DNA from: Pterois miles
Lineage: Eukaryota > Chordata > Actinopteri > Perciformes > Scorpaenidae
Direction: 5' to 3'
Assembly: GCA_947000775.1 (NCBI GenBank)
Contig: CAMQGK010000327.1
Span: 16,564,501-16,628,500, forward strand
Length of the DNA: 64,000 bases
Part shown: positions 36,533 through 47,206 of the stretch, piece after piece
Position numbering within the stretch: position 1 is the stretch's first letter
How the letters are laid out: each line of letters starts with the position of its first letter
Notes under the pieces: generated by a model
What the model saw: the letters and a program-made list of their open reading frames with translations, nothing else
Database searches by the model: none
What the model was told of the DNA's origin: nothing
Program-made: the position numbers and the translations under genes

Positions 36533-36905
36533 GTGTCTTTTCTAGGGTCCTAGTTTGTCTTGTCTAGGGTCCTAGTTTGTCTTGTCTAAGGTCCTAGTTT
36601 GTCTTGTCTAAGGTCCTAGTTTGTCTTGTCCAGGGTCGTAGTTTGTCTTTTCTAGGGTCCTAGTTTGTCTTTTCTAGGGTCCTAGTTTGTCTTTTCTAGG
36701 GTCCTAGTTTGTCTTTTCTAGGGTCTTAGTTTGTCTTTTCTAGGGTCCTAGTTTGTCTTTTCTAGGGTCCTAGTTTGTCTTTTCTAGGGTCCTAGTTTGT
36801 CTTTTCTAGGGTCCTAGTTTGTCTTTTCTAGGGTCCTAGTTTGTCTTGTCTAGGGTCCTAGTTTGTCTTTTCTAGGGTCCTAGTTTGTCTTGTCTAGGGT
36901 CCCAT
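36533..36905. repeat. 22-bp minisatellite, about 17 copies
   Basis: The unit TTTTCTAGGGTCCTAGTTTG plus TC repeats in tandem, with the main variation at one position (TTTTCTAGG or TTGTCTAGG). Each unit contains the inverted repeat CTAGG-GT-CCTAG. There are no spacers, so it is not a CRISPR-like array. Confidence 0.95.
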
Positions 36906-38289
36906 CAAGTTTCCTAGTCGTTCCACCAAAAGGAGTTTTACAAACTTCTCAGACGATTTCATAATTGTTTGAAACAGTGACAATTATCTAATATTTTACC
37001 AAAAAAGAGCAAAGATTACATAAAAATGTGAGAGCCTAATATGTGTAGTAGAATTTATTTCTTTCTCCTTCCCTACCATCATTAATCTTCTCACGCCCCT
37101 TCAGACTTTTGTCAACATGTTTAAATGTTTTACTACTGGCTGGCAGACAGGCCTTACACACTTAATTACATGATTAAAAATATCTAACCATCCACTTTCA
37201 GAACAATGCCAGCTGTCATCAACGACTGGCTGTATGACTGTCTGTCTGCCTACAGACTAGACAGTTATTACAGACACAAGATGAGACTTTGGTGCCAGTC
37301 CTGGTATCACAAGACAGTATATACTGAGTAAGCTGGATGTACTCTTTAAGGTTTTAGTCGCAGGTTGTCCATCATTTGTAGCCTATATGTGCTTTACTAT
37401 TATCAGGATCAGAACTCATATAGTGTGCGTGTGTGTGTGTGTTGAAGCCTTAAGTGTCTATCTACTGTATATCATGAGAGGTATTTAAAGTTGCTGCTTT
37501 CATGTGAAGGTATGGTTTACTGTCAAACCTGCTGTTGCAAATACTTTCCGAGCTACTGAAATGATTTCTGTGGTTTTTAGTGCCTGACATTACCAAGAAG
37601 AAAAGCTAAGAGGAACACCTATATGTGAGATAATACAAAATGTTAATTATTCATTTATATCTGCCATAATAGATGCTACTAGTCTATTGACAATATGGCT
37701 TCAGCTTATTTATACATCACTGTGGGTTCACTAACCTTTGTATTTGAATATTACTTCGTCAGGTCACCTGTGAGCACAATGACGCTGTGAATTATGTCTC
37801 TTATAGTTTATTTTACAACCATGTGAAATAATAACAAAAAGTTACTGGCTACCTAATGAATTGGCTGCCAAGCAATCGTTGCCATCCTCACATAGAAACC
37901 CAGACAAAAGTGTGACACATCGAGGAATCACGTGGTGCAGCCATTCACTACTGTATGAAACTCCCTGAGGACATGAGGCTTGTTTTTTTATCCTCATGAG
38001 CTATAAAATGCAGTAGGGAAGCCTATGCTGTTCCTTTCACTTCACCTTTATAGTGTTATCTCTGTCTTAATGAGACAGCTAAATACCCAGTGCTAATGGT
38101 TTATATGTAAAATGAGTCACGTTCTCCTCGAGCTCAGCTCTCAAACTGACGGGGAGAAAAAAGATCGCCCGATTCGACTGTTATCAGGCCATTAAATGTG
38201 CATTATGAGTCATTATAAGCCTCGTAGATGCGAGCCAGTTTAGGTCTGCTATACCTACTGCATTGTAAAAATGAAAACTTAAGGCAACA
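36906..38289. other. Non-coding, no gene seen
   Basis: A GT run lies near 37428-37441. The block 38000-38250 looks unique and is noted in the findings. Confidence 0.5.
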
Positions 38290-38530
38290 CGTTCTAACAC
38301 CTTTCAAAACTGACTGAAATATTACATTTTGAATAGAGACAAAACAGCTTGTTTAGGTTTTAGGCAACAAAACTACAACTTCTTTAGATTTAGGCAATAA
38401 AACTATTTAGTTAAGTTTAGGGGAAAAGATTTGTTTTGGCTTAAAATAAGTACGTTTGAAAGTGAAAGTGAAACTCAATGCTTGTGAGCACAAAGACAAC
38501 ACGTTGGTTTCACATGGGATGCAAACACCA
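38290..38530 (-). repeat. Interspersed repeat family C, copy 3 (inverted)
   Basis: The minus strand carries the module TTGCCTAAAACCTAAAC and a neighbouring related unit. The + strand ends with GTTGGTTTCACATGGGATGC, which mirrors CCCGTGTGAAACC of copy 2 near 12584. Boundaries are approximate. Confidence 0.5.
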
Positions 38531-40013
38531 CGCTGTCTATACTACAGCGCCTCACTTGTGCTTTTGTCATAATTATCGCAGTCCCTAGAGATCGCTTATT
38601 CCTTCTTTCAGCAATCTACCATATGAATCGATGGCAAAACCTCCTAGTGGGTGTAGCAGGGCCCTACTGACCAATAGGTATGAGACGTATAACCACGGCC
38701 ATTTACCTCTTACGCTACACACCTGACGATTTGAATTGATACAGCTATCACATCTTCATGATTCACCCATAAATATGCTGTAATGAAAAATGAACGAGGT
38801 ATACTTTGTCAAAGGATGAATTATTTATCTCTGCACGAGGTTTCAACACCTCCATTAAGCGTATGGTCACTCTCTGCAGGGCTGTTATCTATTCAGCTTC
38901 ACCGCAACACACACGTAGGGAAAAGATTTCACATCACATCAAAGTTTTCAGCCTTTATTTCTGCACTTTGGTGTCTTTGTTCCAAAAACGCCCACTCGTA
39001 ACGTACATATGCACACCTCTGCTCCCACACCACCACCACCACCCCTGTGTCTTTTGTATGAGACCCCCGACTCAGCCCCATTGTCATGTTAATTACCTGT
39101 TTGCTCTGTTTTGCAGGAGCTCGCCATCCATCAAAGCGTCTCCCAGCTTTTCATCTCACACAGTGCATCTCTACCTGTAATTAGGTTTGGGGCGAGGGAG
39201 AAGATGGATTTTGTTAGCACCCTGCAGAGGGAGAAGAAGACATTAGGAAGTCTCCATGGCTGTTCTGGGACCAGCCTTTAATGGTGTCTAATTGATCTGA
39301 GCTGCCATGGGGCCACGGCTTCATGTGGTAGGAGGCTGATTATCCTTATGTGTCATCCTCGGTGCACGAGCATTAGCTCAGCGCTCTGGCTTTTACAGCC
39401 TGACAAGGAGGGTGTGTGCACGTGTGTGCATACAGGTGTGTGCATCTGTGTTGGCAAAAAATATAACTACACATTATATCTGCATCTGTGTTACTAAGAA
39501 GTGGGGGATGGGATCCATATATGCATTGCATGCAGGCAGTCACAGATTAGTATGCACCATTTTGCTATGTGTACTGAGGGTGACTGTGTATTTTTCTAAG
39601 TGTGTGTGTGCACGTCTCAATATTATGTAGTGGCTGAGGAGAGGCTGTGCTGCGGTCAGAATAATTTAACATCCAGATGTGCGCAAGCTTGAGGGAAATC
39701 GATATGGGCGACAGCTCCCGAGCAGGTGATGAGCATACTGTCATAATGCAATAAGGATGGAGAGGGATTAATATTTAACAGTAATCTGGACTGAGCAGAT
39801 GGCCGTTCATAAAAATGCTGAGGAGTGTGAGGGTGAATTTATATCGAGGCCAAGTAACCGCAGTAAACAGTAATATAGTAATCAAAATAAATTGGAATAT
39901 TTAGTAGCTATTAGATTACAGCCTGTAAAGTGACACTCAAGTATCACTAAAATACTTAAATACTTAATACTTAAAATGGTAGGGAATAAGGGGGTAACAA
40001 TTTTGTGTTTTCT
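38531..40013. other. Non-coding; contains CNE-like blocks
   Basis: The stretches 39190-39405 and 39660-39860 look unique and are noted in the findings. No gene is supported. Confidence 0.5.
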
Positions 40014-40027
40014 AGTATATATTTCTA

Positions 40028-40072
<45 letters not shown>

Positions 40073-40157
40073 TTGGGGTATATATATATATATATATGGT
40101 TTATATATATATATATATAGTTATATCATTAGTTATATATATATATAGGATATGTAT

Positions 40158-40193
<36 letters not shown>

Positions 40194-40197
40194 GGTA

Positions 40198-40263
<66 letters not shown>
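40014..40263. repeat. (TA)n/(GA)n compound microsatellite
   Basis: About 215 bp of interrupted TA repeat is followed by about 30 bp of GA. Confidence 0.97.
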
Positions 40264-40266
<3 letters not shown>

Positions 40267-41509
40267 CTTATATTATATACCCCCTAAATGTAGCTGTTGT
40301 ACAGTTTCCTGTACTTCACTTGCACCTATAGGTAACCAGCATTTCCCTGCTACCCCGCATTGTAACTTGCAATCTATAGTGTTACCCATGTTCTCATCTA
40401 AAGCATGTCATTGAAAAGATTACATTACATTATGCATCACATTACAGAACTAGCTTGGAACAACCCTGACTATATTACAAGCACTTCATCAGAAACGTCT
40501 TATTAATCGTCCCTTCGTGACAGCATATACAGTAAGCATGACTCAAAGGTTGGACGGAGGAAATGTAAAAATAATTTTCTGTTTACTTCCTCGTGTTATG
40601 TACTGTAGGGACGTCCGCGCTGCTCCGCTGACCTTCAGCATGAAATGAAAAGTGTCTGATGCCTCTGGTGTGTTTGGAGGGGCTTTCTCTTTTCCGAAGA
40701 TGGACAGCCATGCATTATTGATTACAAAAACACTCCTGCAATGCTATTTCATCTTTTGCAGCACAGCTGACCATGGATTTTTTTCAGATTTAGTTTGTAT
40801 AAATTTGTGCACCTTTGTGACTGGCTGCATGGTTTTGTTTGTGTAATGCCCCCCCCCCCCCCAATTCCGCTTTAACACCCAGTGGGAGGCTAAACGGTAG
40901 ATATGCAGAAACAACTCCCTTATCTCCACATCCCACCACGCAGTACGCTGACAGAGGATTGCACAAGACAACAGTAGGCAGAGACAAACCGACCTGGAAC
41001 AATGGGAGGTTGAAACACAGTCTAATGGTTATTATCACACCAACTCTGTCACACCTAACAGCACTTATTTGACTATTTTGAGTGTTGTGGTACAGCAGTT
41101 ATTAATACGCACACACTTTGTGTGTGCGTACACATTCATTACATTGTGTACATATGAATGTCAAACATGAAAATGCATATTGCAGTGGGTGTGTATGTTG
41201 TGTGTTCACACCGGCCTGAAGATTTTGTTTGCATACTCTAAAACTGTCTGTAATTTCTCTGTCTCACTGAGCTCTACTATTTTGCTCAACCTGCAAGCTG
41301 TTAACAATATCTCATTATAATTCTTATTAATTCTAGTGTCAATTACTGACTGTGAGATGTTAATTATTCATTTGCTCGCTTATTTATATTCTCTATTTCT
41401 TTCTGGCTCCTCTATTGTAGCTGCAAGTTTTCACATTCTTTATGTTTTATGTATATTGTGTCTTGGATTTTCACAATAAAATATAAAAATCTTTTGCATG
41501 GTCAAAAAG
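40264..41509. other. Non-coding, no gene seen
   Basis: A C run lies near 40850-40861. Nothing else is identifiable. Confidence 0.55.
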
Positions 41510-42560
41510 CAGAGACCTAGCAGACCAGTGAGTGTTGCTGAGCATGGCCTTACCTCCCCGGTCCCCCGTTGATTCTGGTCACAGGGGAGGACACCCATGG
41601 TGACCACGGCTGTCAGATGCTGCTTCCATGATGCCTATGAGTGATTGGTTTCATGGATCCGGATGGTGCTCTCCGACAGCGTGGGGGGGCTCTGCCACAC
41701 CTGGGAGAAGAAACGTTGGCAGCATGTGAAATGTTACTGAGCAAGGTCGATCCAAGGGTCATCGTAAGACTGTCAACCCCCTCCCTGTCATCGAGGAATT
41801 TACAGCCCGGCCTCATGCTACATATGGAGAATATTGTGTCTGAATTTATCCTTTGTTTTAGTTGGAAGTCTGACTTGGGCTTTGTCTGCCTCTGCTGGTG
41901 GTGAATCTGCAGACAACAATGTCCCGGTTTGAAAAGGGAAACGTACAAGTCAAAATCAGCGAGGACATCCTCCAGGCAATGGTTGTTTCTGTTCTAGCCA
42001 TGAATAGTCTGGTAGTGTCACTGAATTGCAACAGAAGCTTCAGATTGCACAGGAGCGTTTTTTCACCAGATACCTCATCTGCAAAGTGCTGCAAACAAGC
42101 ACCACATTTTCAAGTCTGACTCATGTCTAGCCTAGCGCAGCCAGTATCATTGATGACAGTGCTGTTGGTGAGGCTTGTTAGCATGAATGACAGGGTTAGA
42201 GATGGGACTCAACGACAGCAGCTCCCCTCACTCTCAGCGTGTTTTCCACAACACGAGTTTTAGCATGTGTCCCGCAGAGGTGGGCTTCCTGACAATCCCA
42301 CTCCCAGAGCCCATGACAATTTTAATGATTGATCACTCTCCTCTTGACTGCGGTGAGGCAGACCGCATAGCAAAAAGAAAAGCAGAGGGAGGAAAGAGGG
42401 GCGTGGACTATCCCACAAGGTCAGAGTGATGTCCAGTCTTTTGTTTTCAGTGGTGAGATCAGTGGCCTGTGCAGCCGCGAGGGGACAAGCAGAGTAACTG
42501 GCGGCCTGGCAGGAACAGATGTTCTTCCACAATGAACATGCATTTGGTTGGCTGCTCATT
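41510..42560. other. Unassigned stretch with coding-like composition
   Basis: GC content is higher than in the flanks, and an 87-codon frame at 41641-41904 includes GFMDPDGALRQRGGALPHLG. I do not recognise the product. The frame has no plausible splice sites or partner exons that I can find. The stretch lies about 1.2 kb left of the retroelement endonuclease remnant at 43741 and could be another decayed part of a mobile element, but I cannot show that. Confidence 0.3.
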
Positions 42561-42846
42561 CACTGAGGGGCTGACTTCTCCTTTTTTTTAGAAACAAAGA
42601 AAATGCAGCAAAGAGACAAAAACACCTTTCCACTTGTAGGCCTATATGTCACACCTAAACATGTTGCTGAGACAATCAGCCTCCTATACAGTATGATTAC
42701 CGTAAGTCCTGCATCTATGTTAAAGATGCACATAATCCTCGTGTGCGTTTGTCTGTAATTCACTTTGTATTGCTTTTCCAAAAGAAGTTACATCAGAAAA
42801 ACGGTAATAATAAAACTAATAAGATCACAGCAAAACAAAAAAAAAC

Positions 42847-42849
<3 letters not shown>

Positions 42850-42927
<78 letters not shown>
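42850..42927. repeat. (TA)n microsatellite
   Basis: About 78 bp of nearly pure TA repeat. Confidence 0.97.
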
Positions 42928-42930
<3 letters not shown>

Positions 42931-43740
42931 GTAAACTGCTACTCACATTTTTAATAGTAATGATATTTAGAGCAAAGATCCTATTACAGTTCTACCATTC
43001 ACATCTAAATAAGCATGGCCATCCCTCACATATCCTAACGTCACCATCTCATACTTATCATTCATGTGTCATAATATAAGAAAAATGACCAGCAAGAGTC
43101 ACCGTTACCTTTCACGTCTATCACTCGTCTAATAGCCATGCCTGTTTGCTATCAGACACGTATCATATTGATGATGACAAACAGTGCAAATAATGGACAT
43201 ATAAAGCAGGCGACTCTCACGCATCATGACAAATAAATAATGTTACACTCTTTTATTATTTGTAAAAAAGCATCAGGACTGGGTGGCATTAATTTCTCTA
43301 TTTAGACACTGACTATTATTCAGTTATTTTTCCATTTTATTCATAACTAGACATAGTGTGTATGGGAGGATTTCTCCTTGAAGCATTACAATGCACTATA
43401 TGCAGTATACACTACACTTCACGTATCTATAGTACATTATATGGCATTTGTACGCTTGTAACTTGTAGAATAATGTGAAATGAAAAATTGTTTTCCCAAT
43501 GCATACATGTTTGAACCAATGTTATTTCATGGTCATTAGCAAGGACTGAATTGTAATACCTGCACTTCATCACACATGCAGAAAACCAGGTTTTAAAACA
43601 ACTGACAGTTACCCTGGATGGAAGGAGATCTACCACCAGTGTCCTCACTCCACCGATGACCAGATTCTTGAACATCATCCCTTTCGTAAGAGCAGGACAA
43701 CCTCCAGTGATACCATCTAACAAGAATGGCATCAACGATG
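42928..43740. other. Non-coding; right part may belong to the 43741 retroelement remnant
   Basis: Up to about 43560 the sequence is AT-rich with nothing identifiable. From about 43600 composition becomes GC-richer, and it may be the upstream part of the retroelement ORF, but no motif is legible. Confidence 0.45.
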
Positions 43741-44100
43741 CAGGCTGGTCTAAATCAGAAACTCATTTTTCCTCCAGAGATTATCACAACTAGTCTCAGG
43801 CGGGACCTGATCTTGTGGTCAACCTCTCAGAAGTCCTTGTTCATCAAGTTAACTGTGCCATGGGAGGCAAGTCTGAGATAAGCAGACATAGCAGCCGAGG
43901 CTGAACAACGTGGCTGGCGTATCCAGGTGCTCCCCGTATAGGTAGGTTGTCGAGGGTTTGTAGCCACGTCGACAACCAGGCTTCTGAAGGGGATGGGAGT
44001 ACGAGGACAGGTCTTGTGACAAGCCGTGCTGCTTCGCTCGGCAGGGCTGCAAAATGACAAGCAAAAGGGTTACAGTGTATGGGAGCACACCTGGGACGCC
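43741..44100 (+). pseudogene. Decayed restriction-like-endonuclease ORF of a non-LTR retroelement
   Basis: One + frame with several stops reads PPEIITTSLRRDLILW, then FIKLTVPWE, AEAEQRGWRIQVLPV, VGCRGFVATSTTRLL and GMGVRGQ. As I recall, intact fish relatives read LRPDLVLW and ELTVPWE at the first two sites. This fits the PD-(D/E)XK-type endonuclease at the C-terminus of R2/NeSL-like LINEs. Here the PD proline is Arg and the E of ELTVPWE is Lys, and there are stops at TAA, TAG and TGA, so it is dead. Remnant sequence of the same element probably flanks it from about 43600 to 44270. The clade is an inference. Confidence 0.6.
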
Positions 44101-44657
44101 AGGTGTTGCTGTTGAGCCCTCTGGAGGTGTTGTGGTCCCATCAACGAAACACCAATGAAGGAGGGTGCCCACCCAGTGACCCTGATAAAGCGATTACTCT
44201 GTCCCCACTCAAGACATCAAGGAAGTGCCAGTTAAACTTGGGATTGTAATATCAACTCCTACGAGATCAACAAACCAATGAGACGAACGTGAACGCCAAT
44301 TCCTGGATTTTTTTTTTGTTTTCCATGATCTAAAAATTCACCAAGATAATAGTATCAATTAACCTACACACATTAATACACACAGTTTTTTTGTTTCTGT
44401 CACTCTGGACATCCGTACTCTCTTGTTCGTCCTTTATTTTAGCACACAACTCTGCTCCCTGATGGTCTGTATTCCATATATAGAGTGCCTATTTATGTCA
44501 ATTGAAAACATACATTATCTTGACTTCCTGTCATTGTGAATATGTAAATGAGATGTTATCAATATCAACACCAGATTACAAACATCCAAGGAAACATATA
44601 TAAAAAGAGACCTGGATCTAGTCTAAAACATGACCGTCATCCTGCATGCGTGTGCAT

Positions 44658-44660
<3 letters not shown>
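44101..44660. other. Non-coding; likely 3' part of the retroelement remnant, then unique
   Basis: The stretch to about 44270 (CACCCAGTGACCCTGATAAA and CAAGACATCAAGGAAGTGCC) continues the mobile-element composition. After that nothing is identifiable. Confidence 0.4.

Positions 44661-44727
<67 letters not shown>
44661..44727. repeat. (GT)n microsatellite
   Basis: A nearly pure GT run of about 67 bp. It creates spurious Val/Cys and Thr/His open frames on the two strands. Confidence 0.97.
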
Positions 44728-44728
<1 letters not shown>

Positions 44729-45249
44729 ATGCGAGAGAGCTGGCCACGTGTCCTCCAGTTGGCATGTAAGATCAGTTTCAAGTGTTAAGTAGGATAGTCG
44801 CACACAGTCTTTGAGATCAGTAGCATAGTCCCAAACAGGAACACCAGCAGAGTGAGCTTGTTGGCATCTCCGGGATTACTGGCCCATAAATGACCAAAAC
44901 CTTTCATAACTCATTGCCTCCCTCTGCTGGTGTTAATGCATAGTAAAGTCCAGTACAAAGTGCATTATGCATTCTTGAAAAATCAATATGATATTATCTA
45001 TGGCACTGCAAAACTAACATATCACACTTGACTTTATAGTCACTTTATCATGCAGTATTTTAGGATATTTTTTATTTCCTATGGTATCAGTATATTCCAG
45101 TAATATGTCTACAGGTAGTCTACTATATGAGTCACTGTAATCAATACTGAGATTCATATGTGGTGTTTTCTCCTATACATAGCACCACCAGAACTTTCCA
45201 TGAATATTCCTCATGGGAATCACAGTACAGTGTTTCTGTAATATAGAAA
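44728..45249. other. Non-coding, nothing identified
   Basis: No gene and no well-bounded element is visible in this stretch. Confidence 0.6.
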
Positions 45250-46322
45250 TATAATAGAATAGATCTTTATTAATCCCACAGTGGGGAAATTTGGTCGTTA
45301 CAGCAGCACATTTAAAAACACCCAAGTGTACATAAAAATATATAGAAAAATACAGACAAATATACAGGAGTATATACAGATATACAGGAGTATATACAAA
45401 TAAACAGGAATATAAACAAATATACAGGAAGATTATCAATAATAAAAAGGGAAAAAAAATAAAGCAAGTAAGATTGATCAGAAAATCTTGGAAACTGTAA
45501 ATTCACAGGATGGAGTATGTTCTTTTATACGTATATATTATATATAAAACTATAGATATAGATATTGCACAGGTATTTCCCAGTGGTGTGAAGAGTTAGC
45601 GGTATTGCACAGCCTCTATTGCATTGTGGGCAGTTTTTACACATGGTGACTGAGGGGCACATGTAGTTAATTGCATATAGGTATTGAAGAGTTTGATGGC
45701 TGAGGGGATGAAAGACCTCCGGAAGCACACAGTCTTCCACTGTGGGAGCCGCAGCCTGCTGCTGAAAGAGCTGCTCACAGCTCACACAGTGTCATGGAGG
45801 GGGTGAGAGAAGTAGTCCATGATGGATGTCAGTTTCACCAACATCCTCCTCTCCCCCACCTCCTCAGTGAGGTCCAGAGGCTGGTCCAGGACATAGCTGG
45901 CTCTCCTAACCAGCTTGTTGAGTCTCTTCCTGTCCGGTGTTACCACACCCCCAGCAGACCACCTATAATAAAATAATAATAAAACACTGCAGATGCCACT
46001 ACAGTGTCATAAAAGGTTTTTAACAGTGTCCTGCACACTCCTAAAGACCTCAGTCTCCTCAAAAGATGGAGGCAACTTTGACCCTTCTTAAGCAGGGCGT
46101 TAGTGTTAGTGGACCAGTCCAGTTTATTGTTGAGGTGAACACCCAGGTACTTATACTCCTCTTCAATCTCAATGTCCAAGCCCTGGATGTTCACTGGTGA
46201 TGTCTGTGTGGGCTTCCTGTGGAAGTCGATCACCATCTCCGTTGTCTTGGTGGTTTCACACCAGGTGACAAAGTCCTTGATGACCTCCCTGTAATTCAGG
46301 TCGTTCCCATCAGAGACATAGC
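45250..46322 (-). mobile_element. Older LINE (Rex1/L2-like) 3' fragment, broken reading frame
   Basis: A second, more decayed copy of the same general LINE type. The minus strand encodes EMVIDFHRKP, then YKYLGVHLNNKLDW and TFYDTVVASAVFY. The frame is disrupted near 45975 by an AT-rich stretch and resumes in other frames with SFSSRLRLPQWKTV and RRSFIPSAIKLFN. The conserved tail TTTATTAATCCCACAGTGGG lies at 45270-45290. It is 5'-truncated near 46322. It differs enough from the 62-kb copy to be a separate subfamily. Confidence 0.8.
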
Positions 46323-47040
46323 CTAGTGTAAAGATGTAAAAGTGTGAAGATATTAAAAACAAGATCAATATGATCAAACTATCTTTTACATTTGCAACTA
46401 GCTTGCCTAATTGCTATTTGTGGAACTGGACTTAATTTGTCTATTTCCTTTTTGTGTGGCTTTTTCCATGTTCACTTTTAAACTTTATTTACTGTTGGTA
46501 GAGGGTTGCAGGACAATAATAAGCCATGGAGCCCAAGTAATTAGTTAAATGGGAGATTATTTAGGAACATGAACTGTGTAATTTCAGTAGACAGAGCAAG
46601 TGACAGTGCAGCACCCACCTGTAGGGCCTTATTACTTCAGGTATTCGTGTGCTTCAGTGATGCATATTGCCAAACACTTTGCAATAAGTCATATTACCTC
46701 AAATCAGCAAACAACGGGCCTTTCAGCCCCCTGAGGGTCTACATACAGTACTGTAGACCTACGGCTAAAACAGCTACAGGTGGTATATCAGTTCTCATAA
46801 AACTATTTAAAATAAATGTTTATAACCTTTATTTTCTAGGCCAGGGTATTTACAATGAATTAGGCTATTTGAGGACAACAAACAAAGTTTAAAATGACAG
46901 AACTAAACTGGCACTGAAGGAGTAGACTATATTCTACAAATACTTAGATGATCGGTTCAATTCATAATTATAAAGTTGCTCATTTCCTTAATTAGAAAAA
47001 CAAAAACGATGCATGTACAATGAAGCAAACGGTAGATGTC
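46323..47040. other. Non-coding, upstream of znf236
   Basis: This is AT-rich sequence between the LINE fragment and the znf236 promoter. No TATA box or conserved block stands out. Distal promoter elements may lie here but cannot be assigned. Confidence 0.5.
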
Positions 47041-47068
47041 TCCCTACTCCGTGCAGCTGTGTGTGTTC

Positions 47069-47143
47069 ATGGGTCCGACGCTGTCTACTGATGACCGAGT
47101 CGCCATTTTGAAAAGCAAATCGTTCACAGCACACCCGCCCTGA
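47069..47143 (+). other. Upstream ORF 1 of znf236 (24 codons)
   Basis: An ATG at 47069 opens a 24-codon frame that ends at TGA 47141-47143, only 11 nt before the main ATG at 47155. It matters only if the transcript starts upstream of 47069, which is likely but unproven. A uORF this close to the main start would be expected to reduce translation of the main frame. No conserved peptide is recognised. Confidence 0.35.
47091..47111 (+). other. Upstream ORF 2 of znf236 (6 codons)
   Basis: A second ATG at 47091 gives a six-codon frame ending in TGA at 47109-47111. It lies inside uORF 1 in another frame, and its last codons overlap the YY1-like site. Confidence 0.3.
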
Positions 47144-47154
47144 GTACTGGAACT

Positions 47155-47206
47155 ATGCCGCGGGGCCGGCCTCGCAAACTGAGAGTTAAAAGCAACGACG
47201 GAACAG
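47155..47206 (+). CDS. znf236: znf236 coding exon 1 (AT-hook-like N-terminus)
   Basis: The exon encodes residues 1-17 plus the first base of codon 18. The ATG at 47155 has A at -3, a good Kozak context, and is the first ATG in this frame that reads into the donor. Residues 2-8 (PRGRPRK) match the AT-hook core, Gly-Arg-Pro flanked by basic residues, which binds the minor groove of AT-rich DNA in HMGA-type proteins. The donor is CAG/GTAACA at 47207. The single leftover base pairs exactly with the two-base overhang at the exon 2 acceptor to make GAT (Asp), which is the main support for this exon. Confidence 0.8.

Larger units (their letters stand above)
47041..47154 (+). promoter_or_regulatory. 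znf236: znf236 5' UTR / core promoter region
   Basis: The stretch before the start codon is enriched in CpG relative to the surrounding AT-rich DNA, and the enrichment continues to about 47700 in intron 1. I see no TATA box close upstream. The sequence CGCCATTTTG at 47101-47110 matches the YY1 core (GCCAT), which is often found just downstream of TATA-less start sites. The transcription start cannot be fixed from sequence alone, so the boundary between promoter and 5' UTR is approximate. Confidence 0.5.

Noticed and set aside
36533..36905. Regular array that might suggest a CRISPR
   Set aside because: Units are contiguous with no spacers and the genome is vertebrate; it is a minisatellite.
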